A DNA stretch of 64,000 nucleotides from Ailurus styani (taxonomy: Eukaryota > Chordata > Mammalia > Carnivora > Ailuridae). Numbering within the stretch: the stretch's first letter is position 1; each line of letters begins with the position of its first letter. Of the stretch, positions 1 to 11,160 are shown piece after piece. A model generated the notes under the pieces. That model worked only from the letters and a program-made list of their open reading frames with translations. It did no database searches and was not told where the DNA came from. The DNA lies in assembly GCA_002007465.1 (NCBI GenBank), contig LNAC01000681.1:675362-739361 (forward strand). Reading direction: 5' to 3'. A program made the translations under genes and the position numbers.

Positions 1-265
1 ATTGTCAAGACATTCACACCCACTAATGGAAAATCATCTTAGTACGTGATCCTGAACTTTCAAAGAAAGGGAGATTCAAACTGATTATCACTCATGTTAA
101 TAAGCAGCCCAAGGTTGTCTGTTTCTATCTTTTATTTTAAAAAGAAACTAGGCTTTTGAAGAGTTAAAAATCAAGGCTAACATTTTTAAGTAGGCACTTT
201 GAAAGTTTGCCCTCTGGTGGACAGAGGTAAAAATGCATATGATGTTAAGAAAAACATGCTGCCTA

Positions 266-463
266 GGGCACTTGGATGACCTGGATGGTTATGGGTCTGC
301 CTTTGGGGGGGGGGGGGGGGGGGTGTCAAGTCCCACACCAGGCTCCTTGCTCAGCAGAGAACCTGCTTCTCCCCCTGCCTTTCCCTTGGCTTGTGATTTG
401 CTCACTCTGTCTCAAATCAATAAATAAAAAATCTTAAAAAAAAAAAAGAAGAAGAAAGAAAGA
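266..463 (+). mobile_element. Can-SINE, internally rearranged copy
   Basis: The head (gggcacttggatgacctgg) aligns without gaps to the Can-SINE tRNA-like head and ends at tctgccttt. The tail half (gctcagcagagaacctgc, then tctcaaatcaataaata and an A-rich tail) is also typical. The middle of the tRNA-like region, about 35 bases including the B box, is missing and replaced by a run of 19 G. Imperfect flanking duplications (251-265 aaaacatgctgccta; 464-478 taacatgatgcctta) mark the insertion. Orientation is plus, with the A tail at the right. Confidence 0.85.
305..323. repeat. Poly-G run (19 G)
   Basis: An uninterrupted run of 19 G lies inside the SINE, exactly where its CTCAGGTCATGATC segment should be. 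It could be a real replacement or a sequencing/assembly artefact, since long G homopolymers are error-prone. Confidence 0.9.
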
Positions 464-534
464 ATAACATGATGCCTTATGTAGGGCAGGCAGCACCTTA
501 TCTCTGAGTTCACCTGGAACAGGGCAGCTGCTGC

Positions 535-930
535 TTTGAGCTGAACTGGGTCCCTCTCAGATTCGTATGTTGAAGTCCTACCCCCAAAACCTCAGAATGT
601 GACTGTATTTGGAGACAGGGCATTTAAAGAAGGGCATTGTTAAAATGAGGGTGGGCCCTAATCCCATCTGCCTGGTGTCCTTACAACAAAAGGAAATTTT
701 GACACAGGAGACACCAGGATCATGATGCATGGAAGAAAGGCCACGTGAGGCCACGTGAGGACACGTAGCCATCAGGCCTCAGAGGAAACCAAACCTGCCG
801 ATCCCCTGATCTGGAATTCCAGCCTCCAGAACTGTGAGAAATACACTTCTGTTGCTTAAGCCCTTCCCCCCACCCCGCCCCCAGTCTATGGTATTTGCTG
901 CACAGGCTTCCTGGGACTAATCCAGCCACC
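535..930 (+). mobile_element. Solo LTR, MaLR-like (ERVL-MaLR)
   Basis: The order of motifs matches the mammalian MaLR (MLT1/MST-type) long terminal repeat as I remember it: ctgaactgggtccctc, tatgttgaagtcctaccccc, tgtgactgtatttggagaca, ggtgggccctaatcc, ggtgtccttacaa, then near the end ccagcctccagaactgtgag and tctatggtatttg. No internal retroviral genes flank it, so it is a solitary LTR. A short tandem duplication (ggccacgtga twice, 738-757) is visible. The exact subfamily is not resolved. Confidence 0.75.
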
Positions 931-998
931 ATTCAGGAACAAGCTTCCCTTTTGACAAGGAAGTGAAATAGGTGGTGTGTCACCGAGCATCTATTCTT

Positions 999-1206
999 TT
1001 TTTTTTTAAGATTTTATTTATCAGAGAGAGACAGAGACACAGAGCACAGGCGGGGGTGGGAGGGGGTGATGGCAGCAGGAGAGGGAGAGGGAGAAGCAGA
1101 CTCCCTGCTGAGCAGGGAGCCTGATGCAGGACTTGATCCCAGGACCCTGAGATCATGACCCTAGCCAAAGGCAGACGCTTTACCTATTGAACCATCCAGG
1201 TGCCCT
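999..1206 (-). mobile_element. Can-SINE
   Basis: It begins with the T-run complement of the A tail, then aagattttatttatcagag, the CT-rich segment in complement, gagcagggagcctgatgcagg, gatcatgacc, and the head complement ccatccaggtgccct. The flanking target-site duplication is gagcatctattctt (985-998) and gaggatctattctt (1207-1220), with one mismatch. Confidence 0.95.
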
Positions 1207-1439
1207 GAGGATCTATTCTTTAAATTTGTGTCCTACCTACCAAGGGCCCTGTTGGGGGTTGACTGCAGTCTCCTTCATGTCCAAGTCCAGCTAGATAACC
1301 TACAAAGAGGTCAGGCCTCCCTATGAACCTCACATGACTGGCAGCATGTGCTCTCACTCTAAACAAGCATTTGCTTCCCTGTCTGCCTCCTTAGGGGCCT
1401 CTGGTAGGGCTATGTCTCTCTATTAACTGAAAATTTACA

Positions 1440-1935
1440 TTAAAAAATTTAAAACCATCATTTGTTTCTTATTTCAAAACTTACATGTGGATTTCATAGA
1501 AAATACAGATGAGCAAAAATAGGGAAATAAAATCCAACAATGATTCTCCTTACTCAGAACTGATCCCACTAACATTTATTTCTCACTTATATTAGGTTCC
1601 TTTTTTTTTCCTCCTATGACTAGAGAATGCACAGTTTTGGTTCATTTGCAAAGAAGGGATCATGCTTTACATACCGATTTTTACCTTTTTTTTTTTTTAC
1701 CAATAATAGATCATAAACAACTTTCCGCATCCTCGAATATTATTCTAGAGCATCATTTGGACAGCTTTTGCTACTCTGTTGTAAGAACACATCTTAATTT
1801 AATCAAGTCTCCATAGACGGATATTTGGTTCCTTCTAATTTTCTTTGCTCTGCTAGTCAGTGTTGCGATGAACCACCCGGTTATCTTTTCATGTATCTAT
1901 GATCATTTTCTTGGAATGCTAGATTTTTATTTTTA
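1440..1935 (-). mobile_element. Old L1 fragment, antisense 3' region
   Basis: Motifs such as gggatcatgctttacatac, cattatttggacagc-like text and gttgcgatgaaccaccc correspond to the complement of an L1M 3' end (the familiar tail of ancient mammalian L1s). It is strongly diverged and has no open frame. Boundaries are approximate. Confidence 0.6.
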
Positions 1936-3589
1936 AGTGTAACTACCGGTGACCGGGGTGGGGGGGAATCCCCACACTCCCAAGCAATAAATGACAAAAC
2001 CAGACAGGTAGAAGGAACAAAGTTATGTCTTGAAGTACTCACCTTTTAGACTGGATTGTGAGGATGATGATTTCACAGAGGACACATAGGAAATTAACCA
2101 GGAAAGAAGAATGAGGACAAAGAAGGAAGGAAGGAAGGAATTTTGCCTTTCCATAGGGCAGCTGAAAAAGAAACCACCAGAAAACAAATAAGGAAATAAA
2201 AAGATAAGTAAAGCGAGCTAAGGAGTGAAGAAGGTGATCCTTGAAAAGGACTGGAGAGAGAAGGCACAGTTTGAAGACCTGGTATGACTGGTAAGCACAC
2301 TGTTTATACTCCCTGCAAGACTAGTTGGCATGTCTATTGTACACCAGGTGCTGTACTGAAAGCATCTAACTGGTCTACTCACCGTTGCCAACAGCACCCC
2401 ATCCATTGATGTGTGCTCAGAAAATACAAAAAAGGGGGGGGGGCGGGTAACATTTGACTTGGAAAATAGAGGCAGATCTGATGAGGGAATAAAATGTATC
2501 TAATGCTTTCCAAAGTAAAACTTAAATAAATTCTAATATTTTGTTGTACACCTCTGGTGGCCCGTTAAATGGAAATCTGAAATTATGTATAATGGACATC
2601 TATTCAGGGAGCCCAGTTCAGGCTACTTCCTCATTAACTGCTTTGTCAAGGAATAGAGAGGGGTGTTTTAATGAGCTCTATTAACCATTAGGAGAGTGAT
2701 GCTTTTCGTTCAGAAATGGCCCAAGACCCCTGTGGGTAAAGACCACATCATGAGAATAAAAGGTGTCCTAGATACACAAAGCTCATTCGAAGGGAATTTT
2801 TCAAGCCACATGTGCTGGTACCTGAATTGTTCATTCCTGGTCCCAAGTCCTTTCCCTGGTGATGCTTCCCAGTGCTTACTTACCAGCCTCTGCATCTTTC
2901 TGTGAACTCTCGTTGGCCACCATCAGTTCCCTCCAAATACAAACATGCTAAACCCACTTGCCTGTGTGTGTCCTGCTCATCCCTGGGGTCAGGCTCTGCC
3001 CAGGATCCGTGTTGCCCTGGCCTGGCCAGGGAAGGCATAAATGCAATCTGCAGAATGAATTTGACCCTGATCCAACTTTAAGATGTTGACATCCATTCTA
3101 AAAATCCATGACATTAGAGATTTCAGACATCCAGATGGAAAAAGTAAATGAGCGCTACTCAGCAGCAGACACAGAGGTGTTTCCCTGAAAAGAAGGACTC
3201 TTGTCTAAGAAGGAGACCCCTCGGCCCCATCTGACCCAGGAACACAGGCCAGTCGGTCTTCTTGGGATGGTGCTATGGTCCAGGGGGCTCTTCAGAACAA
3301 GTCACAGGGGCCCCATCATGAGCTCAGGAGACCTGAGAGGAGGGAGGCTGTCAGCTAGTGAGGACATGTTTGCAGGAGCTCTTCGAGGCCACAGGGAGGA
3401 ACCGGTGATGAGAGGGTGAGGGGGAGAAGAGCAGGAGAGGAACAGAGAAGATGTGGATGGAGCATAAGTGGGAAGAGTTGGAGACAATGTGCAACACACA
3501 CCATGGAAGCTGAAAGTTCACATATCATGGTTGACAGGTGTGGGTCCAAAGTTTGGGTGCCATAACACTCAAGCTTACATTGGATAAAT
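1936..3589. other. Intergenic, no gene or repeat recognised
   Basis: About 1.65 kb where I see no exon-like frame, RNA gene or recognisable transposon. Minor low-complexity spots: a GGAA run at 2123-2142 and a G run near 2435-2445. Short frames here have atypical composition and no recognisable domains. Confidence 0.5.
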
Positions 3590-4915
3590 ATTTATCTGGA
3601 ATCTTGGAATTGGCAAAGATTTCTTAATCAGGACACAGACATGCTAACCATAAAGAAAAATGTTCTAGATCTAAAAACGTGTTCATTAAAAGACACTGAA
3701 AAGAATGAAGGTAGCATATGGGAGGAGGTATTTGTACACACAACTGAAAAAAGACTCATCATGAACTCCCACTAATCAATCAGAACAAGGCAAACAACCA
3801 GTAGAAATATGGATTAAAGACTCGAATAAACACTTCATAAGGGAAGCTAGCCAAATGGCCAATAACCATATAAAATGAATTATTTCCTTATTTATTATCA
3901 GGGAAAAGCAAATTGAAGCCACAGTGAGATTCTGCTACACACTCACCAGAATGTCTGAAAGAAAAATGGTGGGTAATATCAAGTGTTGGCGAGGGTGTGG
4001 GGCAGGAATCCTCATTATTTGCTGGTGGGAGGGTAAACTGGTACAACCACTTTGGAAAGCCGTATTTCTCTAAAACTGATCCTATGTGTACTCTAGGACT
4101 TAGTGATTGCACCCAGTGGACACAGCCAACAGAACTGCATAGATAGTTCACCAAAAGCCATGGACAAAACTGTTTGGAGAACACCTATTTTTAGTAGTCC
4201 AAGACTGGAAACCCACCGGCCCATCAGCGTTAAAAGGGACAAATGGATGGAGAGATGTTCCTACCGTGGAATGCTATCCAGCAGTAAGTCCCTACATATG
4301 GTCTCAGGAAGAACAGAATCAGTATCATGGGGCAACTCATTAGAGCAATCTCTGAGGTCCTGTCCCAGACCTACTGAACCCAAAACTCTGAGACAAGGCC
4401 CAGGAATCTGTGTTTTAGGAAATCCCCACGTGATGACGGTGTCCACACAAGTTCAAGAATCACTGTTTATGGCAACGAGAGGGATCCAACCACAGCTCCC
4501 AGCAAAAATATTGGTGAATCTCACAAACATAATGGTGAGCAAAAGAGGTCACACACAAAAGAGCATTTTTGGATCATGCCATTTCTGCAAAGCTCAAAAA
4601 CAGGCAGAACTAATCAGTGCTATTAGAAGTTAGGATCAAGGTGGGGACTAGGGCAAGATGTAAGGAGGTTTTCATGTTAACCGTGAGGATGAGTGCCTCC
4701 GAGGGACCTTGCTTGCCTCACCTGACCCAGGCTTTGGTCTGGACGATCCTTACCCCAGAAGGAGCACAAGGGGCCCCTCCAGGCTATTGTTAATATCCTG
4801 TGTGTCAGTTTGAGTGCTGGTTGCCACAGGTGTTCAGTTCCACAAATTCATCAACATGTACACATATGATTTGTAAACTTTTCTGTATGAAATTTGGAGT
4901 AATCTTTAATAAGTA
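3590..4915 (+). mobile_element. Old L1 3' end (ORF2 remnant and 3' UTR), interrupted
   Basis: Plus-strand decayed L1: caaatggccaataacc, the gcgagggtgtgggg segment equivalent to the ORF2 Cys-rich end, ggtacaaccactttggaaa, gtgattgcaccc, and after an interruption aatctcacaaacataatggtgagcaaaaga. It ends with the usual ancient L1 tail (gtacacatatgatttgtaaacttttctgta). A MER5-like element sits inside at about 4278-4465. The 176-codon open frame crossing this region (4103-4633) spans two transposons and is not a gene. Confidence 0.8.
4278..4465 (+). mobile_element. MER5-like hAT DNA transposon fragment inside L1
   Basis: The segment from cagtaagtcc to caagaatcactg contains cccagacctactgaaccc and ggcccaggaatctgtgtttta, hallmarks of the MER5/Charlie-derived non-autonomous hAT repeats as I recall them. 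L1 sequence precedes and follows it, so it inserted into the older L1. No clear 8-bp duplication could be made out. Confidence 0.6.
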
Positions 4916-5092
4916 ATTTTTTAGTAAGAGATTATGTGCCTATGAAACTGGAAGGATATATGCTGTGATGATCAGTGATGAAATAATGAATTGAACTTTT
5001 CAGTAGACTTTGAATATAATTGCTTTCAGAATATGGGCCTTTTTTTAAATGAGCTCAGAAATTAAAAACAACAACAACAACAAAAATTCAGG

Positions 5093-5281
5093 GTGCCTGG
5101 GTGGCTCAGTCAATTAAGCACCTGCTTTCGGCTCGGGTTACGATCCCGGGGTCCTGGGATGGAGCCCCAGGTCTGGCTCCCTTCTCAGCAGGGAGCCCGC
5201 TTCTCCCTCTCCCACTGCACCTTCCCCAACTCATTCATTCTCTCCCTCTGTGTCAAATAAATAAAAATCCTAAAAAAAAAA
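5093..5281 (+). mobile_element. Can-SINE
   Basis: Head gggtgcctgggtggctcag, B-box-like gggatggagccc, CT-rich segment, tail caaataaataaaaatcc and A-run. A short duplication (aaattcag / ataattcag) flanks it. It inserted next to an AAC simple repeat (5066-5083). Confidence 0.95.
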
Positions 5282-5334
5282 TAATTCAGAGCAAAGTCTG
5301 ATAGATGGTATGTGAGATCAAAATGAGTAATACC

Positions 5335-5530
5335 GGGTGCCTGGGTGGCTCAGTGGGTTAAAGCCTCTGCTTTCAGCTCAGGTCATGATCTCAGCGTCCT
5401 GGGATCAAGACCCGCGTCGGGCTCTCTGCTCAGCGGGAAGCCTGCTTCCTCCTCTCCCTGTCTCTCTGCCTGCCTCTCTGCCTACTTGTAATCTCTCTCT
5501 CTCTGTGTCAAATAAATAAAATCTTTAAAA
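5335..5530 (+). mobile_element. Can-SINE, young mustelid-type copy
   Basis: Head gggtgcctgggtggctcag followed by tgggttaaagcc, the subfamily mark shared with most young copies here; tail gtcaaataaataaaatc. Perfect 15-base target-site duplication aaaatgagtaatacc at 5320-5334 and 5531-5545. Confidence 0.97.
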
Positions 5531-5545
5531 AAAATGAGTAATACC

Positions 5546-5882
5546 ATCATTTTTGTTCTAAAAACTGAGATGGGGCTTCCAGTGGGACTTAACTGGACTC
5601 CAAAGGCCACTGTCAGGGAGAAGTGAGTCCCAGATATGTCCTGGGTGTGGGAAAAACTTCGGAATAAGATACAACTCCTTGAGGGAGCAACTTGGCGCAC
5701 ACTTCCCTGCCATCTGGGATTGCCAGCATGTCCCCCAAGACATCAAGCACCTTGCTTTACTGGCACACCTGACAAAGACAGAGTCCCCATCCCGTGCTGC
5801 CTGCCTGCAGGGAAACAGATGCTTTTTGTCTGACTGGAGACATTTTTATCTTTATGCCTAAGTGAGCTCTAGGTCTGGCTTA
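5546..5882. other. Intergenic, nothing recognised
   Basis: 337 bases between two SINEs. No gene, RNA or repeat seen; the overlapping short frames on both strands have no recognisable content. Confidence 0.5.
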
Positions 5883-5901
5883 CCCCACCTCTGGGTTTTA
5901 A

Positions 5902-6127
5902 ACTTTTTTGTTCACCAGTATTTTATTTTATTATTTTTTAAATATTTTATTTATTTATTTGAGAGAGAGAGAGCAAGAGAGAGCATGAGTAGGGGAGAGA
6001 GGCAGATGGAGAGGGAGGTTGCAGACTCCCCACTGAGGAGGGAGCCGGATGCAGGGCTCGATCCCAGGACGCTGGGATCGTGACCTGAGCCAAGGCAGAC
6101 TCTGAATGACTGAGCCACCCAGGCGCC
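5902..6127 (-). mobile_element. Can-SINE with long 3' tail
   Basis: In complement: a T/A-rich tail of about 60 bases, agagagagagagcaag, ggagccggatgcagggctcgatccc, gatcgtgacc, and head complement gagccacccaggcgcccc. Perfect 19-base duplication ccccacctctgggttttaa at 5883-5901 and 6128-6146. The tail beyond the usual attttatttatttattt is longer than in the other copies. Confidence 0.95.
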
Positions 6128-6280
6128 CCCCACCTCTGGGTTTTAACGTGAAGGGGGACGGTCCCTACGGGCTGTGCTTCCTGCAGCTGGGCTGGAGTTA
6201 ATGGCAACACACAAAGGATGTGAGACCCCAGGAATCAAAAGCATTTTTGTTTAGATCACGAAGAAAATATGAACAAGTGA

Positions 6281-6580
6281 TTCTGGCGTCTCTGCGTGGA
6301 GGCTGGGATGAGCCACGGGTGGTTGGTGGGGGCGGGGGGGCGGCTGTCCAGCGGACCGAGCCCCGCGGACTCCTGAGCCTCAGATCCCCGGTCGGCAGCG
6401 GCTGCTTTCTGAATAGTCAGGATCAGAAAATGACAAGTGGCTCTTAGAACAACCGTCTTTCCTGCCGCAAAGTCCTGGGGCTTCCGGTGCGAGGAAAAGG
6501 GGCTCGGCTCGTCCCGACGGTGCGCCCTCTCTTGGGTACGGACCAGTCTGGGGACAGCCCCGCTTCTAGCGCCCCAGCCC
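6281..6580. promoter_or_regulatory. CpG-rich patch (short CpG-island-like)
   Basis: By hand count this 300-base stretch holds about two dozen CpG dinucleotides in a GC-rich context, while its flanks hold few. It includes gggggcgg GC-box-like sequence near 6330. No exon or known promoter is evident, and it is not explained by a recognisable repeat. At 300 bases it falls short of usual CpG-island length thresholds. Confidence 0.45.
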
Positions 6581-7764
6581 TGACCTGGGAAATGTGATGA
6601 CCCACCAGGCCTGGCAGAGGGACTGTCCGGAGGCAGTGAGGAGCCAAATAAGCACAACTCTGGGTCTGTTTTCGTCTTACCTCACTGTCTAAACTCTCCC
6701 GGAACTTTACTGACTTTAAGCATTTCCACAAACGTGCGATCCTATCCTTCCTCAAAAGTAGGCTGGCTAGTGCCTATTTTCATTTCGTTGCTTATGTGAG
6801 ACATCATTTTAGTGATCTGTCTGTCCGTCTTGTCTAAAATGCAGCTGCTTCCCCCTCCCCCACCCCAGAGCCTTCACCCTCACCCAAGCACCCACCTCCT
6901 CTCCCCTGGAGTGTTGGGACCTTCAGCTAACTGTCCCCTGTCTGCCATGTCCCCTTTCCGTGGTTCCCGCTCGGGAAGCCAGTCCTGCACACACAGCAGC
7001 CCGATTACACCCCTGCTTGGCTCCGACCCTGCAGTGCTCCTGTTTCTCTCTGAATTAACGTCGCATTTTCGAGGCTTTGACATCCTGGGGACTTGCAGAT
7101 CCTGGGGAGACTGCCCCTCTCCGGACTAGGTAATTCGCAGACAGCACAAACCCCTGTCCACCTAGGAGGGCACTTTCATATGCAAACCAGCCAGTCCAGA
7201 ACCCACACCACCACCACCTCCTCCAGGGTACTGTTACACTCCAGGGCCACCAAACCCCTGTCCTAATCACCCCAGGGCCAGCTACTGACAACTAGGGGCA
7301 GCCCTGTGCCCTAGAGCCCACGGAATGATTCAAACTACCAGTCCTAAACCTCTCCTGTTCCTTCCCATAGAAACCACAAAAATGTCCATATAGCTTCTGC
7401 TTTCCCCTCTCCCTGTGCCTCCTGACCGCCCCTGGTGCTCCTGGTGTGGTCCCTGTGGAGTGGCATGCCCCTTCACTTGGGAACCGTAGGTGTAATTAAC
7501 ACATTTTTCAATGACCTGTTGTCTCCTGATCCGTGGGCTTTGCCATACCCAAATAGTAATAAAACTTACATTTAAAATACTCTTAGAGGAAAAATCAAGG
7601 TCTTCACATGGTCTAGACTTGGCTGCCCACTATGCTAGCCAGTAGCTACATGTGACCATTGAGCCCTAGTTAATATCTTGAAGTACCATAAGTGTAAATG
7701 TTGCACCGGGTTTCAAACACAATTAAAAAAAAAAAAAAAAAAATCTCATCAATAATGTGTCTAG
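6581..7764. other. Intergenic, mostly unrecognised
   Basis: No gene seen. The stretch at about 7610-7720 (gctgcccactatgctagccag, agctacatgtgaccattgag, ataagtgtaaatg) resembles a widespread mammalian repeat that I cannot name with confidence. It ends in an A-run just before the next SINE. Confidence 0.45.
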
Positions 7765-7967
7765 GGCGCCTGGGTGGCTCAGTGGGTTAATGCCTCTGCT
7801 TTCGGCTCAGGTCATGATCTCAGGGTCCTGGGATCGAGGCCCGCATCGGGCTCCCTGCTCAGTGGGGAGCCTGCTTCCCCCTCTCTCTCTCTGCCTGCCT
7901 CTCTGCCTCCTCGTGATCTCTCTCCCTCTGTGAAATAAATAAATAAAATCTTTAAAAAAAAAAAAAG
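7765..7967 (+). mobile_element. Can-SINE, young mustelid-type copy
   Basis: Head gggcgcctgggtggctcag, tgggttaatgcc, tgggatcgaggcccgcatc, ctctgcctcctcgtgatc, tail gaaataaataaataaaatc and A-run. It abuts an L1 3' end on its right; a target-site duplication was not clear. Confidence 0.95.
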
Positions 7968-8345
7968 ATGTCATATATATATATATATAATATATATAAA
8001 ATAGAATATTATTTAGCTATAAAAAATGACCCCTTGCCACTTGCAACAGCATGGATGGATCTAGAGGGTATAATAATGCTAAGTGAAATAAGTCAGAGAA
8101 AGACAAATACCATGTGATTACACTTACATGTGGAATTTATGAAACAAACGAGCAAAGGAAAAAAAAAGAGACAAACCAGAAAACAGACTCTTAACTATAG
8201 AGAACAAACAGAAGTTTACCAGAGGGGAGGCAGACAGGAGGAAGGATTGATTAGGTGTTGGAGATTAAGGAGTGCACTTGTTGTGATGAACACATGGTGA
8301 TGTATGGAACCTTTGAATCACTACATTGTACTCCTGAAACTATGA
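7968..8345 (+). mobile_element. L1 3' end (carnivore-type 3' UTR)
   Basis: AT microsatellite, then aatattatttagctataaaa, gcaacagcatggatggatc, gtgaaataagtcagagaaag, caaataccatgtgattacac, and the 3' UTR through tgaacacatggtgatg and tgtactcctgaaactatg. This is the conserved C-terminal end of ORF2 plus 3' UTR; it serves below as the in-window comparator for the full-length L1. Confidence 0.85.
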
Positions 8346-8400
8346 TTTTTTTTTTTAAAGATTTTATTTTTTTATTTATTTCACAGAGGGAGAGAGATCA
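8346..8400 (-). mobile_element. 5'-truncated Can-SINE fragment
   Basis: Only the 3' end of a SINE in complement: T-run, aaagattttatttttttatt, tatttcacagagggagagag. It stops abruptly and continues into A/T-rich low-complexity sequence. It lies in the tail region of the preceding L1. Confidence 0.75.
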
Positions 8401-8420
8401 ACAAAATAAATTAATTAAAA

Positions 8421-8450
8421 AATAATAATAAAATAAAATAAAATAAAATT
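8421..8450. repeat. AAT / AAAAT simple repeat
   Basis: aataataata followed by repeats of aaaat; probably derived from an L1 A-rich tail. Confidence 0.85.
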
Positions 8451-8499
8451 AATTTCACCTGTTTACTTTTTTAGTACGACTACTACAAAATTTTAAAAT

Positions 8500-9035
8500 G
8501 CACGTGTTGCTCTCACGTGTCGTGTCTATTGGACAACCTGGTCCGCAGGGCCCCACGTGTTCTAACCCTGCTGGCTTTCTGGCTTCATCTCCTCCCTCCT
8601 CCCCCTCACCCACTCTGTCCCATCACACTGGCCTCCCGATGCTCTTTGAATGCTCCTGCCCCAGCACGTCCGCACATGCTGTTCTCTCTACCTGGAATGA
8701 GCCCTTAGATCCCCGCATGGCTGGCTCCCTCACTGCCCCCCATCTGTACCCCACTTCATCTCCAAGTGAAGCCTGCTCTGGCCTCCCTCCCTAAAATATC
8801 CACATTACCCCCCAATTACTCTCTCTTTTCCCTGCTTTATTTTTCATGCTTACTATGTATCACTAGCTAAAATTTTGCTTGTTTCTCTTGTTTACTATCT
8901 CTGTCCCCATCAACCTGAAAGCTACTAAGAGGCAGGGATTTGGGTCTCTTGTGCTCTCTGCTGTAGCCTCTGTATCTAGAAAGAACAGTGCTTTGCACAA
9001 AGTAACAGTAAATATTTGTTGAACGAATGAACACA
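8500..9035 (+). mobile_element. LINE-2 3' end
   Basis: It follows the L2 3' region in order: acatgctgttctctctacctggaatg, ccgcatggctggctccctcac, ttccctgctttatttttcatg, ggcagggatttgggtctc, cagtgctttgcacaaagtaa, and the terminal aatatttgttgaacgaatga. The open frame at 8498-8794 lies inside it and is not a gene. Confidence 0.8.
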
Positions 9036-9544
9036 GGATACAGGCATTTAGCCTCAGGATCTTCATTCCAAATGAAAGAAGTCAAGTATATATAACAGAT
9101 AAAAACAAGGCTGTGGGTTAGAGCAAGAGAGAGGCCTGCAGGGAGGCAGGAGCTAGGCCAGCTGAAGGGGCCTGGCCGTGACTGAGAGGCACTCAGACCC
9201 AGGCTGAGCTGCTCAGACCTGTCAGATGGCAGTGGTGGGGGTAGCTGGGGGCGGCAGGGGTATGTGTGTGTGGGGAGGGGTGGAACTGGCTAGAAAGGAG
9301 AGAATGGATAATCTATATTTTTAAAAATCTGCCTTGTGAGATCAGCCCTTGGTGCTGCTGCTTATTTTTACAAGTGTGATGTGACACAGTGGCTGAAGAA
9401 CTGCACTGGCTTGGGAGGGCAGGTGGTCCAGAAGCTTGCTGCAGTCTCAAGACTCATCCCAGAAATATCGATTAAAATCTGTGTTTAGCCCCATCTCCAG
9501 TGAATCCTGTCCTATTGCTCTTCAAAATGCAGTCAGTTGCAGAA
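9036..9544. other. Intergenic, nothing recognised
   Basis: No gene or named repeat. A G/T-rich patch occurs at 9230-9285. Confidence 0.5.
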
Positions 9545-10580
9545 ACAGATGACAGAGAGACAAAATGTGATCTATCCATACAATGGGATAGTATTCAGTC
9601 TCAAAAAGGAAGGACATTCTGACATGGGCTGCAGGACAAATGACCCTTAAAGAAACTAGGCTATGTGAAATAATGCAGTCCCATGAAGGCCACAAGAATC
9701 TGCTGCCAGCCAGGCTCAGTCCTCTTCATTAGTGCAGTTTCAACAACAAACATGCAGTAATTTCTCACCCCCGCTAAGGGGCTATTTCCTGGGCACAGGT
9801 TTGTATAAGAGCTTATTATAGAAAGACCATACAAAACAATAAAGAATGAGGGAAAATGGCTGAGAATAGTAATCAAGAGGCATTTAATAAAATAAGCAAC
9901 ACAGATACGGGGCCAGTAAGTGTCAAAAGTGATCATTCTCATTAGTAATAAAACAGAAAGGAAGAAAACAGTGCAAGAATGCACTTTTCATCTAATGGGT
10001 TGGAAATAAAATTAAATAAAGTCTAGCCAGTGCTGGTGTAGGTATGAGGAAAACAACCCATGTCCTCAGATTGGAGCGACTGCAAAAGGTATTTCTAAGG
10101 AACATGAGAAGCCTTCATAAAATACATACTCTTCCTATCATTCCACTTCCAGGATTTTGTTCTTACAAAACAAGTGTTTGAGAGCACAAAGATACATGCA
10201 CAAAATTACTCATTGCAGTGTTCAGAGCAGCAGAAATAACCCGAATCTCTTAAATAATTGGTAAAATACATTGTACTATATCCACGTAAAAGAATACCAT
10301 ACAATCATTTAAAGTGACACTGAGGATTATACTTCTATTTTTACTTATTTGGAAGGATATTCAGCATATATATGTTGGAAAACAGTAAAGAGTCATCTGT
10401 GTTCTAGGAGTCAAATTTGTTTTTAGAAGGTCATATATATTTTCCTGGAAAAAGTCTAGAATCAATGTTACAGTGGTTGTCCCTGGGTGGAAAGATTTGG
10501 ATTATTGTAGTTGTGTTTCTGGTTGTTTCTCTCTATTGCATTATCTAATGTTTCCTACAATGATTAAGTATTACTAGAGG
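9545..10580 (+). mobile_element. Old L1 fragments (ORF2 end and 3' UTR)
   Basis: At 9545-9670: tgatctatccatacaatggg, agtattcagtctcaaaaagg, typical of an L1M ORF2 end. From about 9985: gttggaaataaaattaaataaag, tcctatcattccacttcc, gatacatgcacaaaattactc, gaataccatacaatcattta, continuing into a 3' UTR. Two overlapping L1 ends or one rearranged copy are possible; the middle (9671-9984) is not recognised. Confidence 0.6.
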
Positions 10581-10954
10581 TTTTGGTTTTTTGTCTTTTT
10601 TTTAAATTTCCCATTCTGGTGCAGGAGAGTACTCATAAGAAAGCTTAGTTGCCGAGCTTAAAGGTGGTTACCAGGCTGAGCTCTTGTGTACTGTGGGATC
10701 ATCGCAGGCAAACTGAAAAGGGAGTAATTAGACTGAATGTCAAGCGATGAGCCATTCAGGGAAACAGAGATCCCTTTGGAAGAAGCAGAATCCCCGGTGT
10801 TTACCAAGCTACCGGGCACCTAACACCAACGGAGACACCGGGAATCCGCAAACAGCACCCGGCTATCCGTAGAAAAGTGGTTTACCTCCTACCCTTAGCA
10901 GCTGGCACGTAAGGAGTACTGGGCATGCGCCAGTCTCAGCCCTTGACCGTGTCC
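10581..10954. other. Intergenic, nothing recognised
   Basis: 374 bases with no gene or recognised repeat. Confidence 0.45.
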
Positions 10955-11075
10955 TCTCGTCTAACCCCAACAATAACCTTGGGAGATGGTGGTGGTGACT
11001 GTTCGACAGTGGGGTGCTGGAGCTGGATTTGAATCCTCCGGGGACGAAGGGCCAAGCCCAGGTCCCTTCCAGACT
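10955..11075 (-). mobile_element. MIR fragment (antisense)
   Basis: ctaaccccaacaataaccttgggagatgg and gagctggatttgaatcc match the complement of the MIR SINE core. It is short and diverged. Confidence 0.55.
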
Positions 11076-11160
11076 CCTTTCCCAGTTAGCCGTGGGCCGC
11101 CCAGACAGGGCTGCTGGCCACTTGGCCCTGTCCGTGTGGTTTATCTTGCAGCAGCTCGGA

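Noticed and set aside
535..930. Possible complete endogenous retrovirus
   Set aside because: Only one LTR-like segment is present, with no gag, pol or env-like sequence and no second LTR nearby.
4103..4633. 176-codon open frame
   Set aside because: It runs through an L1 remnant, a MER5-like insertion and L1 again; its residues are translated transposon DNA.
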